From positions 248,001-312,000 of the forward strand of contig CAUEEP010000886.1 in assembly GCA_958450365.1 (NCBI GenBank): 64,000 bases of DNA. The letters run 5' to 3'. This document shows positions 24,301-36,300 of the stretch, in pieces. The notes below the pieces were generated by a model. That model saw only the letters and a program-made list of their open reading frames with translations. It did no database searches and was not told the origin of the DNA. The translations under genes and the position numbers were made by a program. This DNA is from Mesorhabditis belari (Eukaryota > Nematoda > Chromadorea > Rhabditida > Rhabditidae). The stretch's first letter is position 1. Every line of letters starts with the position of its first letter.

Positions 24301-27300
24301 AAATGAATAATTTAAAATACCTTGCACTTCTTCGATTAGTTGAGTTTCCTTCGCCATCTGTAAGTTGAAATCCTCGTCGATCTCTGAAATTTCGTAGTCC
24401 TCCGCTTCCTCGATTTTCTCTCGAATCTCCTCGTCGATCGAATCCTCATCGTGCTCGGGTTCCGACAGTGTATCCACATCAACAACTTTACTTGGAGCAC
24501 CTGAAAGTAACCAGTGATAAGTTGAAAACATTCAAAGGCAAAAGTAATACTATAAGTCAAAGGAGCAAGTACCTACAGGGTGCGTTAAAAGTTCTGTCAC
24601 CTTCCTAAAGCTAGTTTTGCAAAGCTAAAAACTGAATTTTGTTTCAGCTCAATGAAGAATATCATAGGAAATAGTACTTTTAAATTATCTAATAGCGAGA
24701 TTCAATGGCATAGGTTGTTTTTTTGGTTTTTCTGCCAAAAATACTTGAAATTCCGGCAAATCGTCCACAACCAGACTTTCTATTTATAAATTTGTTACTA
24801 GTAGAAGATAGAATTCTTCTAGGAACTTCTAGAAACATTTATTTGACGCTTTTTATACGTTTTTATTTAATATTCATAAAGCAAGCTTAAAAAAATCCAA
24901 AGTTGATTGGTATTTGCCTTAAAATCTATAAACCCGGTAATTGACAGAACTTTTGGCGCATTTTGTAGTTCATGCTTACTTAAAATACGATTTTTGCGGC
25001 TAATTGCTCAACCATACTTTCCATTTATTAAAGCTTTACCAGTCAAAACTATCGTAAGAAAAGAAATTTCAAAAATAGGTTTCATTTTTCTCTAGAATGC
25101 TTAATTCTTATAGTCACAGAAGTTCCATTTTAAGCCTCAAAACTCACTTTCGCCACAAGCATTCACAGCGAGGATGCGGAAACCGTAGAACTCGTTCGAT
25201 AATAAATCCTTCGCAATGTACTTTGTCGATCCATCATCAATCGTTGACACCTATATAATAGATATTATTAAGCCAGAGTCATAAGCTGATCAACTAGCTC
25301 AAGCACTTGATAAACGTTCAAAGAGTCAATGAAACCAAATACCTGTCTCCATCTCGAAAACTCGACTGTTTTCCTCTCGATCACATAAGCAGTCACTGGG
25401 GCTCCATTGTCGTCAGCTGGGGCATTCCAAGTGATCTCCGCCGATTTGTGAGTGACTTTAGTGCACATTGGCCGCTGAGGAGCACTCGGCACATCGATCA
25501 CAACAAGTTTCAGAGTCACTTTTGTCGTTCCATTCTTGTTAGCTGCTTCAATTTCAATTATACCCGAATCGCTTGGCTTCAAATTTCGAATTTTCAACGT
25601 CACCGTATCTTCGTACACTTCGACACTACCACGAATCTTGAAAGAATTTCCATTTAGCGTGACGTTGATTTCAGGTTTAGGATAACCGCTAAATTCTAGG
25701 GAAGTGTTCAAATGCTGATTAGAATTGAGGCGAATTTCCGTTTTTGTTCCCTGCAAGTCAATTTTTGGTTGTGCTCGAATGTCGACTTGACACGAATGAC
25801 TGTTGATTGTATCATTCAATGTAACGTAATATTTGCCAATGTCTTGTGGGGCGACCCTTAGAATCTTCAGTACGGAAATCCCTTCTTCGGTGTGGATTTC
25901 GTAGCGATTTCTCATTTCGAACATCTCCACTTCTTCTTTGTACCACTTGAGCGATTCGAAAGTGCCAATGAACTCGCATTTCAACTCGAGACTCTCGCCC
26001 AAATTACTGGCAATCACGTCATCGGGGTGCTTGATGAAATCCAATTCTGAAATGTCAATGATGTTATTCAAAAACTTCGGGGACTACCCAAATCAGCGCC
26101 GCCCATTTTAGCGCCAAATCGAAAATAGAGTCATGTGCAAAAGTCTTTTAACACTCAATCTTCTATAAAGTTACATTGATTTTCTTTGATAAAGTTCATG
26201 GCGCTCTTTAAGCTATTCATAGTTTTAGTTACACAAATATATGTACAATTTATTTACACAAAACGCTGTCGCTATACAAAAATTACGGGGGTGGGACAAA
26301 TGCGACCTTTTTTTTGCGGACCTGGACATTTGCGCACCTTTTTTTGCTGGAAAAGGCCTTAGGAAAGGCCGTAGAGCTTCGAAAATATTTCGAAAATGTT
26401 TCCACATAAGGGAATCCTATGCGTAGATTCCGAATTTCGACAAATCAGACCTCGCTGACACGTCAAATTTGGGCTATAAGGCAAAAACTGCGGAAAAGCG
26501 TTAAGTTGCGTAGTTTTTGCCTTTTAGCCCAAATTTGACATGTCAGCGAGGTCTGATTTGTCGAAATTCGGAATCTACGCATAGGATTCCCTATGTGGAA
26601 ACATTTTCGAAGCTCTACGGCCTTTCCTAAGGCCTTTTCCAGCGAAAAAAAAAGGTGCGCAAATGTCCAGGTCCGCAAAAAAAAGGTCGCATTTGTCCCA
26701 CCCCCGTAATTTTGTATAGCGACAGCGTTTTGTGTAAATAAATTGTACATATATTTGTGTAACTAAAACTATGAATAGCTTAAAGAGCGCCATGAACTTT
26801 ATCAAAGAAAATCAATGTAACTTTATAGAAGATTGAGTGTTAAAAGACTTTTGCACATGACTGATTCTATGAAAACATTTTTGAAGCTCTACGACCTTTC
26901 CTAAGGCCTTTTCCAGCAAAAAAAGGGGCGCAAATGTCCAGGTGCGCAAAAAAGGTCGCATTTGTCCCACCCCCAAAATTACTCATCGAGAAAAAAATAT
27001 AATTGTCAAAACACCCCTGAAAATCGTGGTGCAAAAGTCTTTTAACACTTGAAAATTTTTTTGATTATTTTGGTTCACCTCTTGTTTACTGGTACTAATT
27101 TATTTTTTTTAGATGCCAGGAGCGTATTTGTCAACTCCGAATAAAGAAATCATCGTCAAGGCAAGGAAACAATGTAAACAACAATCTTAGGATGTACGCC
27201 ACAACAGTTTCTCTTGTTATGGCAAAAATGAATGCGTCTGGAAATGTGCATGGATGCAAGAAAAAGGGACGGCCGAGGATTACAACAAAGAATGAAGACC

Positions 27301-30300
27301 GATTCCTTACGGGAGTTTTCAAGAAGGATCCGAATTTGACGTTGAACGATGGAGCCATTCTTTTCAAGCAAACTTCAAACAAGAATATTTCCCGCTGGAC
27401 CTTGCGTCGACGCTTGCTTCAAGCAGCATTGCATACTAGAAGACCTGCTCGCAAGCCTATGATGACAGCCAAACACAGGAGGCAACGCCTTCAATTTGCA
27501 CGAACCTATTCAAATTAGACAATCAATGATTGAGCCCGAGTGATTTTCGTTGATGAAACAAAAGTTGATATTTTTCCTTCAAATCGAAATCATCTGATCC
27601 GATGTCCAGTCGGAAAACGATATCAACTCAAGTACCTGCAACCTACCGTGAAAAGAGACGGAGGATCAATTATGTGTTTCGGTAAGGATGATTTTCTTTT
27701 TATGCAGCCCGGCGTGATTTCTTTAGGTGCGATGTGTAAAAGTTCAACAGGTCCGCTTGTCCTCGTAAAGTCAACAATGGATTCCCGCCAATATATTGAG
27801 ATATTGGACAGATGTCTACTTCCATTTGCGACTGCTTCGATGAATCCAGGATGGTTTCTTTATCAAGATAATTCGCCAGTACACAAAAGCAAATTTTTGA
27901 TGAGCCGCGTTGTGAGTCTCTCGAATGGAGGAAAAGCACATTTACCGGGATGGTTTGGGATCAATCACGTTTCCTTGATCAAAGCTCCACCATTCTCACG
28001 GGATTTAAATGTTATCGAGAATTTATGGGCCTATTTTAAATCGAAATTGCGAGGAAAACATTTCAATTCTAAAGTCGAGCTACGGTTTTACATCAGAAAA
28101 ATTTGGAGGACGATTGGACCTGGAATTCTTGATGAATTAATTGCATCGATGCCTACTCGTGTTAAAGAAGTACTTTTGGCAAAAGGAGGGCCAACAAAAT
28201 ATTGATTATAGCTTAAATTCGTCTTGTGTTAAAAGACTTTTGCACCACGATTTTCAGGGGTGTTTTGACAATTATATTTTTTTCTCGATGAGTAATTTTT
28301 GTATAGCGACAGCGTTTGTGTAAATAAATTGTGCATATATTTGTGTAGCTAAAACTATTAATAGCTTAAAGAGCGCCATGAACTTTATCAAAGAAAATCG
28401 ATGTAACTTTTTAGAAAATTGAGTATTAAAAGACTTTTGCATATGACTGTACACTAAAAACGCCCATTTCAGCGCTGAATTTTTCGCACTACTGTCATGT
28501 TTTTGCATGTTTTTTGTGCTTTTGCTCGTACTTTTGCAGTTGTTTTATTTTTTACACATAGAACAGGTCTAGGAGTAGCTATTACGCAAAAAAGCACAAA
28601 GTTTTACCACAGTTTAGCGCTTTTTGATGGAAATTCTTAACTTGTTCACAATTTTTCTCACTCAAATCGTTGTTTTTAGCGTTTTTGGATCTCTTTCTGT
28701 AATCTTTCTTATTATAAAATGTTCTAATTTCTAAGTTTAGATAGATGGTGATTCTTTCGCAGTGTGTCAAACAGCTGATTTTCTATGATGAACGTTATGA
28801 ATAGCGAAAGGACAAACAACGACCTCGTTATAAATATTTCAAGCAAGTCTCTTTTTCCTCTTTTTGACTACATTGAGATTTTTTTAGTCGCCGACATCAA
28901 TGACGCGTGCTACTTCTACGAGACGGACGTTGTTGCGGCAGAAAAGGTAAGAAACTAGTTTGTATTGAATATTGATTAAACCTTGTTTAAGCACTAATTT
29001 GTCATTTTTAGGCTTCAACGACCATTTTTGATCAAGGAAATCGTATACCGGAATAGCTCGGACTGCAAAGAGGAGTGAATTGCAAGGGCCTACGACTCTT
29101 CGATTCATCTGTGGTTAATATTACCTTCGTTTCCTAAACTAATTTTATTATACATCTGAATATCTGCTAGATCTTTTTGAACAAGCTTGCTACCACATTT
29201 AATTAATTATCTTGGCGCTCGATCATGACCTGCCGAGTTTTAGCTTTTTTCTTCTTTTAAACCTTTTTATAACTTTTTCTTCTAGCGCGTCTACTTGATG
29301 GTTTCAAACGAGAAGGCTCTGGGCAAACCCATCAAAAATCCATGGTAAAATGGGCCCCGCGTTGAAATCTTCGGCGCTGAGGTGGGCGGCGTTGAAATGG
29401 GCGGCGCTAATTTTCCTTATTTGGTAAACCCCAAAACTTCAATGTGTGAAATGGCACGCTTTCTACCTTACTTATCAGCCTATGGAAAATAATTTAGACT
29501 GAATTAAACTGGTCTTGTTCAAAAAAACTCTTACTTGTTGGTTCCTCTTCCTCCTCCGGTTCCATGTAGGCATCGGCAAACGAGACGCGTTTCTTTTTCT
29601 TCGCGAGCGCAATTGATATATCTTCAGCGGTTATTTCCATATTCTCTGAGAACTCTTCTGTCAGTTCGGCATCCAGTGATTCTGATTCCTGGTCTTTCTC
29701 CAATGTAGTCGTCACGTCCGAGAAACTTACGCTCCCGGCCTCGAGTTCTGTTTCATCACTACTTGCGTCAAGAACGGCCTTCTTCTTTTTCGTTTTTTTC
29801 TTATCTTTAGATTCATCCTTCGTGGGCTCCTCTGACACCTTAACCTCGTTAGCCTTCTCGGCCTCTGCATCAGCCTTGGTCTTTGCTTCCTCTTCAGCCT
29901 TCTTCTTTGCGGCATCTTCATCAACTTTCTTCTTGGTCTTCTCTGTCTTCTTCTTCTCATCTTCACCCTTCTTGGCTTCCTCTGCTTTCTTAGCTTCCTC
30001 TTCCTTCTTGGACTCTTCATCAGCCTTGGCCTTTGCTTCCTCTTCGGCCTTCTTCTTTGCGGCTTCTTCATCGACCTTCTTCTTAGTCTTCTCCGTCTTC
30101 TTCTTCTCATCTTCGACCTTCTTGCCTTCCGCAGCCTTCTTGCCTTCCGCAGCCTTCTTGGCTTCCTCAGCCTTCTTGGCTTCCTCAGCCTTCTTGGCTT
30201 CCTCAGCCTTCTTGGCTTCCTCTGCTTTCTTAGCTTCTTCTTCCTTCTTGGCCTCTGCATCAGCCTTGGCCTTTGCTTCATCTCCAGCCTTCTTCTTTGC

Positions 30301-33300
30301 GGCATCTTCATCGACCTTCTTCTTAGTCTTCTCCGTCTTCTTCTCATCTTCGACCTTCTTGGCTTCCTCTGCTTTCTTAGCTTCTTCGGCCTTCTTGGCT
30401 TCCTCAGCTTTCTTGGCCTCTTCATCAGCCTTGGCCTTAGCTTCCTCTTCGGCCTTCTTCTTTGCGGCATCTTCATCGACCTTCTTCTTAGTCTTCTCCG
30501 TCTTCTTCTTCTCATCTTCGACCTTCTTGGCTTCTTCAGCCTTCTTGGCTTCCTCTGCTTTCTTAGCTTCTTGGGCCTTCTTGGCTTCCTCAGCTTTCTT
30601 GGCCTCTTCATCAGCCTTGGCCTTAGCTTCCTCTTCGGCCTTCTTCTTTGCGGCATCTTCATCGACCTTCTTCTTAGTCTTCTCCGTCTTCTTCTTCTCA
30701 TCTTCGACCTTCTTGGCTTCTTCAGCCTTCTTGGCTTCCTCAGCTTTCTTGGCCCCTTCATCAGCCTTGGCCTTAGCTTCCTCTTCGGCCTTCTTCTTTG
30801 CGGCTTCTTCATCGACCTTCTTCTTAGTCTTCTCCGTCTTCTTCTTCTCATCTTCGACCTTCTTGCCTTCCGCAGCCTTCTTGGCTTCCTCAGCCTTCTT
30901 GGCTTCCTCTGCTTTCTTAGCTTCTTCTTCCTTCTTGGCCTCTGCATCAGCCTTGGCCTTTGCTTCATCTCCAGCCTTCTTCTTTGCGGCATCTTCATCG
31001 ACCTTCTTCTTAGTCTTCTCCGTCTTCTTCTCATCTTCGACCTTCTTGGCTTCCTCTGCTTCTTAGCTTCTTCGGCCTTCTTGGCTTCCCTGCTTTCTTG
31101 GCCTCTTCATCAGCCTTGGCCTTAGCTTCCTCTTCGGCCTCTTCTTCGCGGCATCTTCATCGACCTTCTTCTTAGTCTTCTCCGTCTTCTTCTTCTCATC
31201 TTCGACCTTCTTGGCTTCTTCAGCCTTCTTGGCTTCCTCAGCTTTCTTGGCCTCTTCATCAGCCTTGGCCTTAGCTTCCTCTTCGGCCTTCTTCTTTGCG
31301 GCATCTTCATCGACCTTCTTCTTAGTCTTCTCCGTCTTCTTCTCATCTTCGACCTTCTTGGCTTCTTCAGCCTTCTTGGCTTCCTTTGCTTTCTTAGCTT
31401 CTTGGGCCTTCTTGGCTTCCTCAGCTTTCTTGGCCTCTTCATCAGCCTTGGCCTTAGCTTCCTCTTCGGCCTTCTTCTTTGCGGCATCTTCATCGACCTT
31501 CTTCTTAGTCTTCTCCGTCTTCTTCTCATCTTCGACCTTCTTCTCATCTTCGACCTTCTTGGCTTCCTCTGCTTTCTTAGCTTCTTCGGCCTTCTTGGCT
31601 TCCTCAGCTTTCTTGGCCTCTTCATCAGCCTTGGCCTTAGCTTCCTCTTCGGCCTTCTTCTTTGCGGCATCTTCATCGACCTTCTTCTTAGTCTTCTCCG
31701 TCTTCTTCTCATCTTCGACCTTCTTGGCTTCTTCAGCCTTCTTGGCTTCCTTTGCTTTCTTAGCTTCTTGGGCCTTCTTGGCTTCCTCAGCTTTCTTGGC
31801 CTCTTCATCAGCCTTGGCCTTAGCTTCCTCTTCGGCCTTCTTCGTTGCGGCATCTTCATCGACCTTCTTCTTAGTCTTCTCCGTCTTCTTCTCATCTTCG
31901 ACCTTCTTGGCTTCTTCAGCCTTCTTGGCTTCCTCTGCTTTCTTAGCTTCTTGGGCCTTCTTGGCTTCTTCTTCCTTCTTGGCCTCTTCATCAGCCTTGG
32001 CCTTTGCTTCCCCTTCGGCCTTCTTCTTTGCGGCATCTTCATCGACCTTCTTCTTGGTCTGCTCCGTCTTCTTCTTCTCATCTTCGACCTTCTTGCCTTC
32101 CGCAGCCTTCATGGCTTCCTCAGCCTTCTTGGCTTCCTCTGCTTTCTTAGCTTCTTCTTCCTTCTTGGCCTCTGCATCAGCCTTGGCCTTTGCTTCATCT
32201 CCAGCCTTCTTCTTTGCGGCATCTTCATCGACCTTCTTCTTAGTCTTCTCCGTCTTCTTCTCATCTTCGACCTTCTTGGCTTCTTCAGCCTTCTTGGCTT
32301 CCTCTGCTTTCTTAGCTTCTTGGGCCTTCTTGGCTTCTTCTTCCTTCTTGGCCTCTGCATCAGCCTTGGCCTTTGCTTCATCTCCAGCCTTCTTCTTTGC
32401 GGCATCTTCATCGACCTTCTTCTTAGTCTTCTCCGTCTTCTTCTCATCTTCGACCTTCTTGGCTTCTTCAGCCTTCTTGGCTTCCTTTGCTTTCTTAGCT
32501 TCTTGGGCCTTCTTGGCTTCTTCTTCCTTCTTGGCCTCTTCATCAGCCTTGGCCTTTGCTTCCTCTTCGGCCTTCTTCTTTGCGGCTTCTTCATCGACCT
32601 TCTTCTTAGTCTTCTCCGTCTTCTTCTTCTCATCTTCGACCTTCTTGGCTTCTTCAGCCTTCTTGGCTTCCTCAGCTTTCTTGGCCCCTTCATCAGCCTT
32701 GGCCTTAGCTTCCTCTTCGGCCTTCTTCTTTGCGGCTTCTTCATCGACCTTCTTCTTAGTCTTCTCCGTCTTCTTCTTCTCATCTTCGACCTTCTTGCCT
32801 TCCGCAGCCTTCTTGGCTTCCTCAGCCTTCTTGGCTTCCTCTGCTTTCTTAGCTTCTTCTTCCTTCTTGGCCTCTGCATCAGCCTTGGCCTTTGCTTCAT
32901 CTCCAGCCTTCTTCTTTGCGGCATCTTCATCGACCTTCTTCTTAGTCTTCTCCGTCTTCTTCTCATCTTCGACCTTCTTGGCTTCCTCTGCTTTCTTAGC
33001 TTCTTCGGCCTTCTTGGCTTCCTCAGCTTTCTTGGCCTCTTCATCAGCCTTGGCCTTAGCTTCCTCTTCGGCCTTCTTCTTCGCGGCATCTTCATCGACC
33101 TTCTTCTTAGTCTTCTCCGTCTTCTTCTTCTCATCTTCGACCTTCTTGGCTTCTTCAGCCTTCTTGGCTTCCTCAGCTTTCTTGGCCTCTTCATCAGCCT
33201 TGGCCTTAGCTTCCTCTTCGGCCTTCTTCTTTGCGGCATCTTCATCGACCTTCTTCTTAGTCTTCTCCGTCTTCTTCTCATCTTCGACCTTCTTGGCTTC

Positions 33301-36300
33301 TTCAGCCTTCTTGGCTTCCTTTGCTTTAGCTTCTTGGGCCTTCTTGGCTTCCTCAGCTTCTTGGCCTCTTCATCAGCCTTGGCCTTAGCTTCCTCTTCGG
33401 CCTTCTTCTTTGCGGCATCTTCATCGACCTTCTTCTTAGTCTTCTCCGTCTTCTTCTCATCTTCGACCTTCTTCTCATCTTCGACCTTCTTGGCTTCCTC
33501 TGCTTTCTTAGCTTCTTCGGCCTTCTTGGCTTCCTCAGCTTTCTTGGCCTCTTCATCAGCCTTGGCCTTAGCTTCCTCTTCGGCCTTCTTCTTTGCGGCA
33601 TCTTCATCGACCTTCTTCTTAGTCTTCTCCGTCTTCTTCTCATCTTCGACCTTCTTGGCTTCTTCAGCCTTCTTGGCTTCCTTTGCTTTCTTAGCTTCTT
33701 GGGCCTTCTTGGCTTCCTCAGCTTTCTTGGCCTCTTCATCAGCCTTGGCCTTAGCTTCCTCTTCGGCCTTCTTCGTTGCGGCATCTTCATCGACCTTCTT
33801 CTTAGTCTTCTCCGTCTTCTTCTCATCTTCGACCTTCTTGGCTTCTTCAGCCTTCTTGGCTTCCCTGCTTCTTAGCTTCTTGGCCTTCTTGGCTTCTTCT
33901 TCCCTTCTTGGCCTCTTCATCAGCCTTGGCCTTTGCTTCCCTTCGGCCTTCTTCTTTGCGGCATCTTCATCGACCTTCTTCTTGGTCTGTCCGTCTTCTT
34001 CTTCTCATCTTCGACCTCTTGCCTTCCGCAGCCTTCATGGCTTCCCTCAGCCTTCTTGGCTTCCTCTGCTTTCTTAGCTTCTTCTTCCTTCTTGGCCTCT
34101 GCATCAGCCTTGGCCTTTGCTTCATCTCCAGCCTTCTTCTTTTGCGGCATCTTCATCGACCTTCTTCTTAGTCTTCTCCGTCTCTTCTTCTCATCTTCGA
34201 CCTTCTTGGCTTCTTCAGCCTCTTGGCTTCCTCTGCTTTCTTAGCTTCTTGGGCCTTCTTGGCTTCTTCTTCCTCTTGGCCTCTGACAGCCTTGGCCTTT
34301 GCTTCATCTCCAGCCTTCTTCTTTGGGCATCTTCATCGACCTTCTTCTTAGTCTTCCGTCTTCTTCTCATCTTCGACCTTCTTGGCTTCTTCAGCCTTCT
34401 TGCTCCTTGCTTTCTTAGCTCTTGGGCCTTCTTGGCTCTCTTCCTTCTTGGCCTCTTCATCAGCCTTGGCCTTTGCTTCCTCTTCGGCCTTCTTCTTTGC
34501 GGCTTCTTCATCGACCTTCTTCTTAGTCTTCTCCGTCTTCTTCTTCTCATCTTCGACCTTCTTGGCTTCTTCAGCCTTCTTGGCTTCCTCAGCTTTCTTG
34601 GCCTCTTCATCAGCCTTGGCCTTAGCTTCCTCTTCGGCCTTCTTCTTTGCGGCATCTTCATCGACCTTCTTCTTAGTCTTCTCCGTCTTCTTCTCATCTT
34701 CGACCTTCTTGGCTTCTTCAGCCTTCTTGGCTTCCTCTGCTTTCTTAGCTTCTTGGGCCTTCTTGGCTTCCTCAGCTTTCTTGGCCTCTTCATCAGCCTT
34801 GGCCTTAGCTTCCTCTTCGGCCTTCTTCTTTGCGGCATCTTCATCGACCTTCTTCTTGGTCTGCTCCGTCTTCTTCTTCTCATCTTCGACCTTCTTGCCT
34901 TCCGCAGCCTTCTTGGCTTCCTCAGCCTTCTTGGCTTCCTCTGCTTTCTTAGTTTCTTCTTCCTTCTTGGCCTCTTCATCAGCCTTGGCCTTTGCTTCAT
35001 CTCCAGCCTTCTTCTTTGCGGCATCTTCATCGACCTTCTTCTTAGTCTTCTCCGTCTGCTTCTTCTCATCTTCGACCTTCTTGGTTTCCTCTGCTTTCTT
35101 AGCTTCTTCGGCCTTCTTGGCTTCCTCAGCCTTCTTGGCTTCCTCTGCTTTCTTAGCTTCTTCTTCCTTCTTGGACTCTTCATCAGCCTTGGCCTTTGCT
35201 TCCTCTTCGGCCTTCTTCTTTGCGGCTTCTTCATCGACTTTCTTCTTAGTCTTCTCCGTCTTCTTCTTCTCATCTTCGACCTTCTTGGCTTCTTCAGCCT
35301 TCTTGGCTTCCTCTGCTTTCTTAGCTTCTTCTTCCTTCTTGGCCTCTGCATCAGCCTTGGCCTTTGCTTCATCTCCAGCCTTCTTCTTTGCGGCATCTTC
35401 ATCGACCTTCTTCTTAGTCTTCTCCGTCTTCTTCTCATCTTCGACCTTCTTGGCTTCTTCAGCCTTCTTGGCTTCCTTTGCTTTCTTAGCTTCTTGGGCC
35501 TTCTTGGCTTCTTCTTCCTTCTTGGCCTCTTCATCAGCCTTGGCCTTTGCTTCCTCTTCGGCCTTCTTCTTTGCGGCTTCTTCATCGACCTTCTTCTTAG
35601 TCTTCTCCGTCTTCTTCTTCTCATCTTCGACCTTCTTGGCTTCTTCAGCCTTCTTGGCTTCCTCAGCTTTCTTGGCCTCTTCATCAGCCTTGGCCTTAGC
35701 TTCCTCTTCGGCCTTCTTCTTTGCGGCATCTTCATCGACCTTCTTCTTAGTCTTCTCCGTCTTCTTCTCATCTTCGACCTTCTTGGCTTCTTCAGCCTTC
35801 TTGGCTTCCTCTGCTTTCTTAGCTTCTTGGGCCTTCTTGGCTTCTTCTTCCTTCTTGGCCTCTTCATCAGCCTTGGCCTTTGCTTCCTCTTCGGCCTTCT
35901 TCTTTGCGGCATCTTCATCGACCTTCTTCTTGGTCTGCTCCGTCTTCTTCTTCTCATCTTCGACCTTCTTGCCTTCCGCAGCCTTCTTGGCTTCCTCAGC
36001 CTTCTTGGCTTCCTCTGCTTTCTTAGTTTCTTCTTCCTTCTTGGCCTCTTCATCAGCCTTGGCCTTTGCTTCATCTCCAGCCTTCTTCTTTGCGGCATCT
36101 TCATCGACCTTCTTCTTAGTCTTCTCCGTCTTCTTCTTCTCATTTTCGACCTTCTTGGTTTCCTCTGCTTTCTTAGCTTCTTCGGCCTTCTTGGCTTCCT
36201 CAGCCTTCTTGGCTTCCTCTGCTTTCTTAGCTTCTTCTTCCTTCTTGGACTCTTCATCAGCCTTGGCCTTTGCTTCCTCTTCGGCCTTCTTCTTTGCGGC

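Larger units (their letters stand above)
26128..28449 (+). mobile_element. Tc1-like transposon with nested family A insertion
   Basis: 2322 bp with TA at 26126-26127 and 28450-28451. Termini GAGTCATGTGCAAAAGTCTT and, inverted, CAGTCATATGCAAAAGTCTT. The inverted ends total about 230 bp; the inner part (26975-27050 and 28226-28305) is almost identical on both sides. The left end is split by the insertion at 26287-26974. Confidence 0.85.
26069..29440. mobile_element. Outer inverted-repeat element containing nested insertions (tentative)
   Basis: Near-end motif CAGCGCCGCCCATTTTAGCGCC at about 26088 is inverted at about 29385-29412 (GAAATGGGCGGCGCTAA). GGGGACTACCCAAAT near 26073 resembles, inverted, ATTTGGTAAACCCC near 29424. 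It also contains CGCCCATTTCAGCGC at 28460. Inside lie a Tc1-like element, a family A foldback and possible gene fragments. No target duplication was established. Confidence 0.5.
26047..29534. other. Intron between exons 6 and 7, largely transposon
   Basis: 3488 bp. Apart from the nested elements, the ends (26047-26068 and 29441-29534) are ordinary AT-rich intron sequence. Confidence 0.75.

Noticed and set aside
28884..29108. Minus-strand [17 protein letters not shown] to ARVIDVGD
   Set aside because: It spans an interval with strong plus-strand splice sites, and no minus-strand splice signals join it to anything; coding direction cannot be decided, so it is not called as a gene.
29727..31034. 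Minus-strand Arg/Lys-rich ORFs ([16 protein letters not shown] type) in array P1, and similar ones in P2
   Set aside because: They are the +1 frame of the spring repeat. The Glu/Lys/Ala frame is the one continuous with Ig and FN3 exons.
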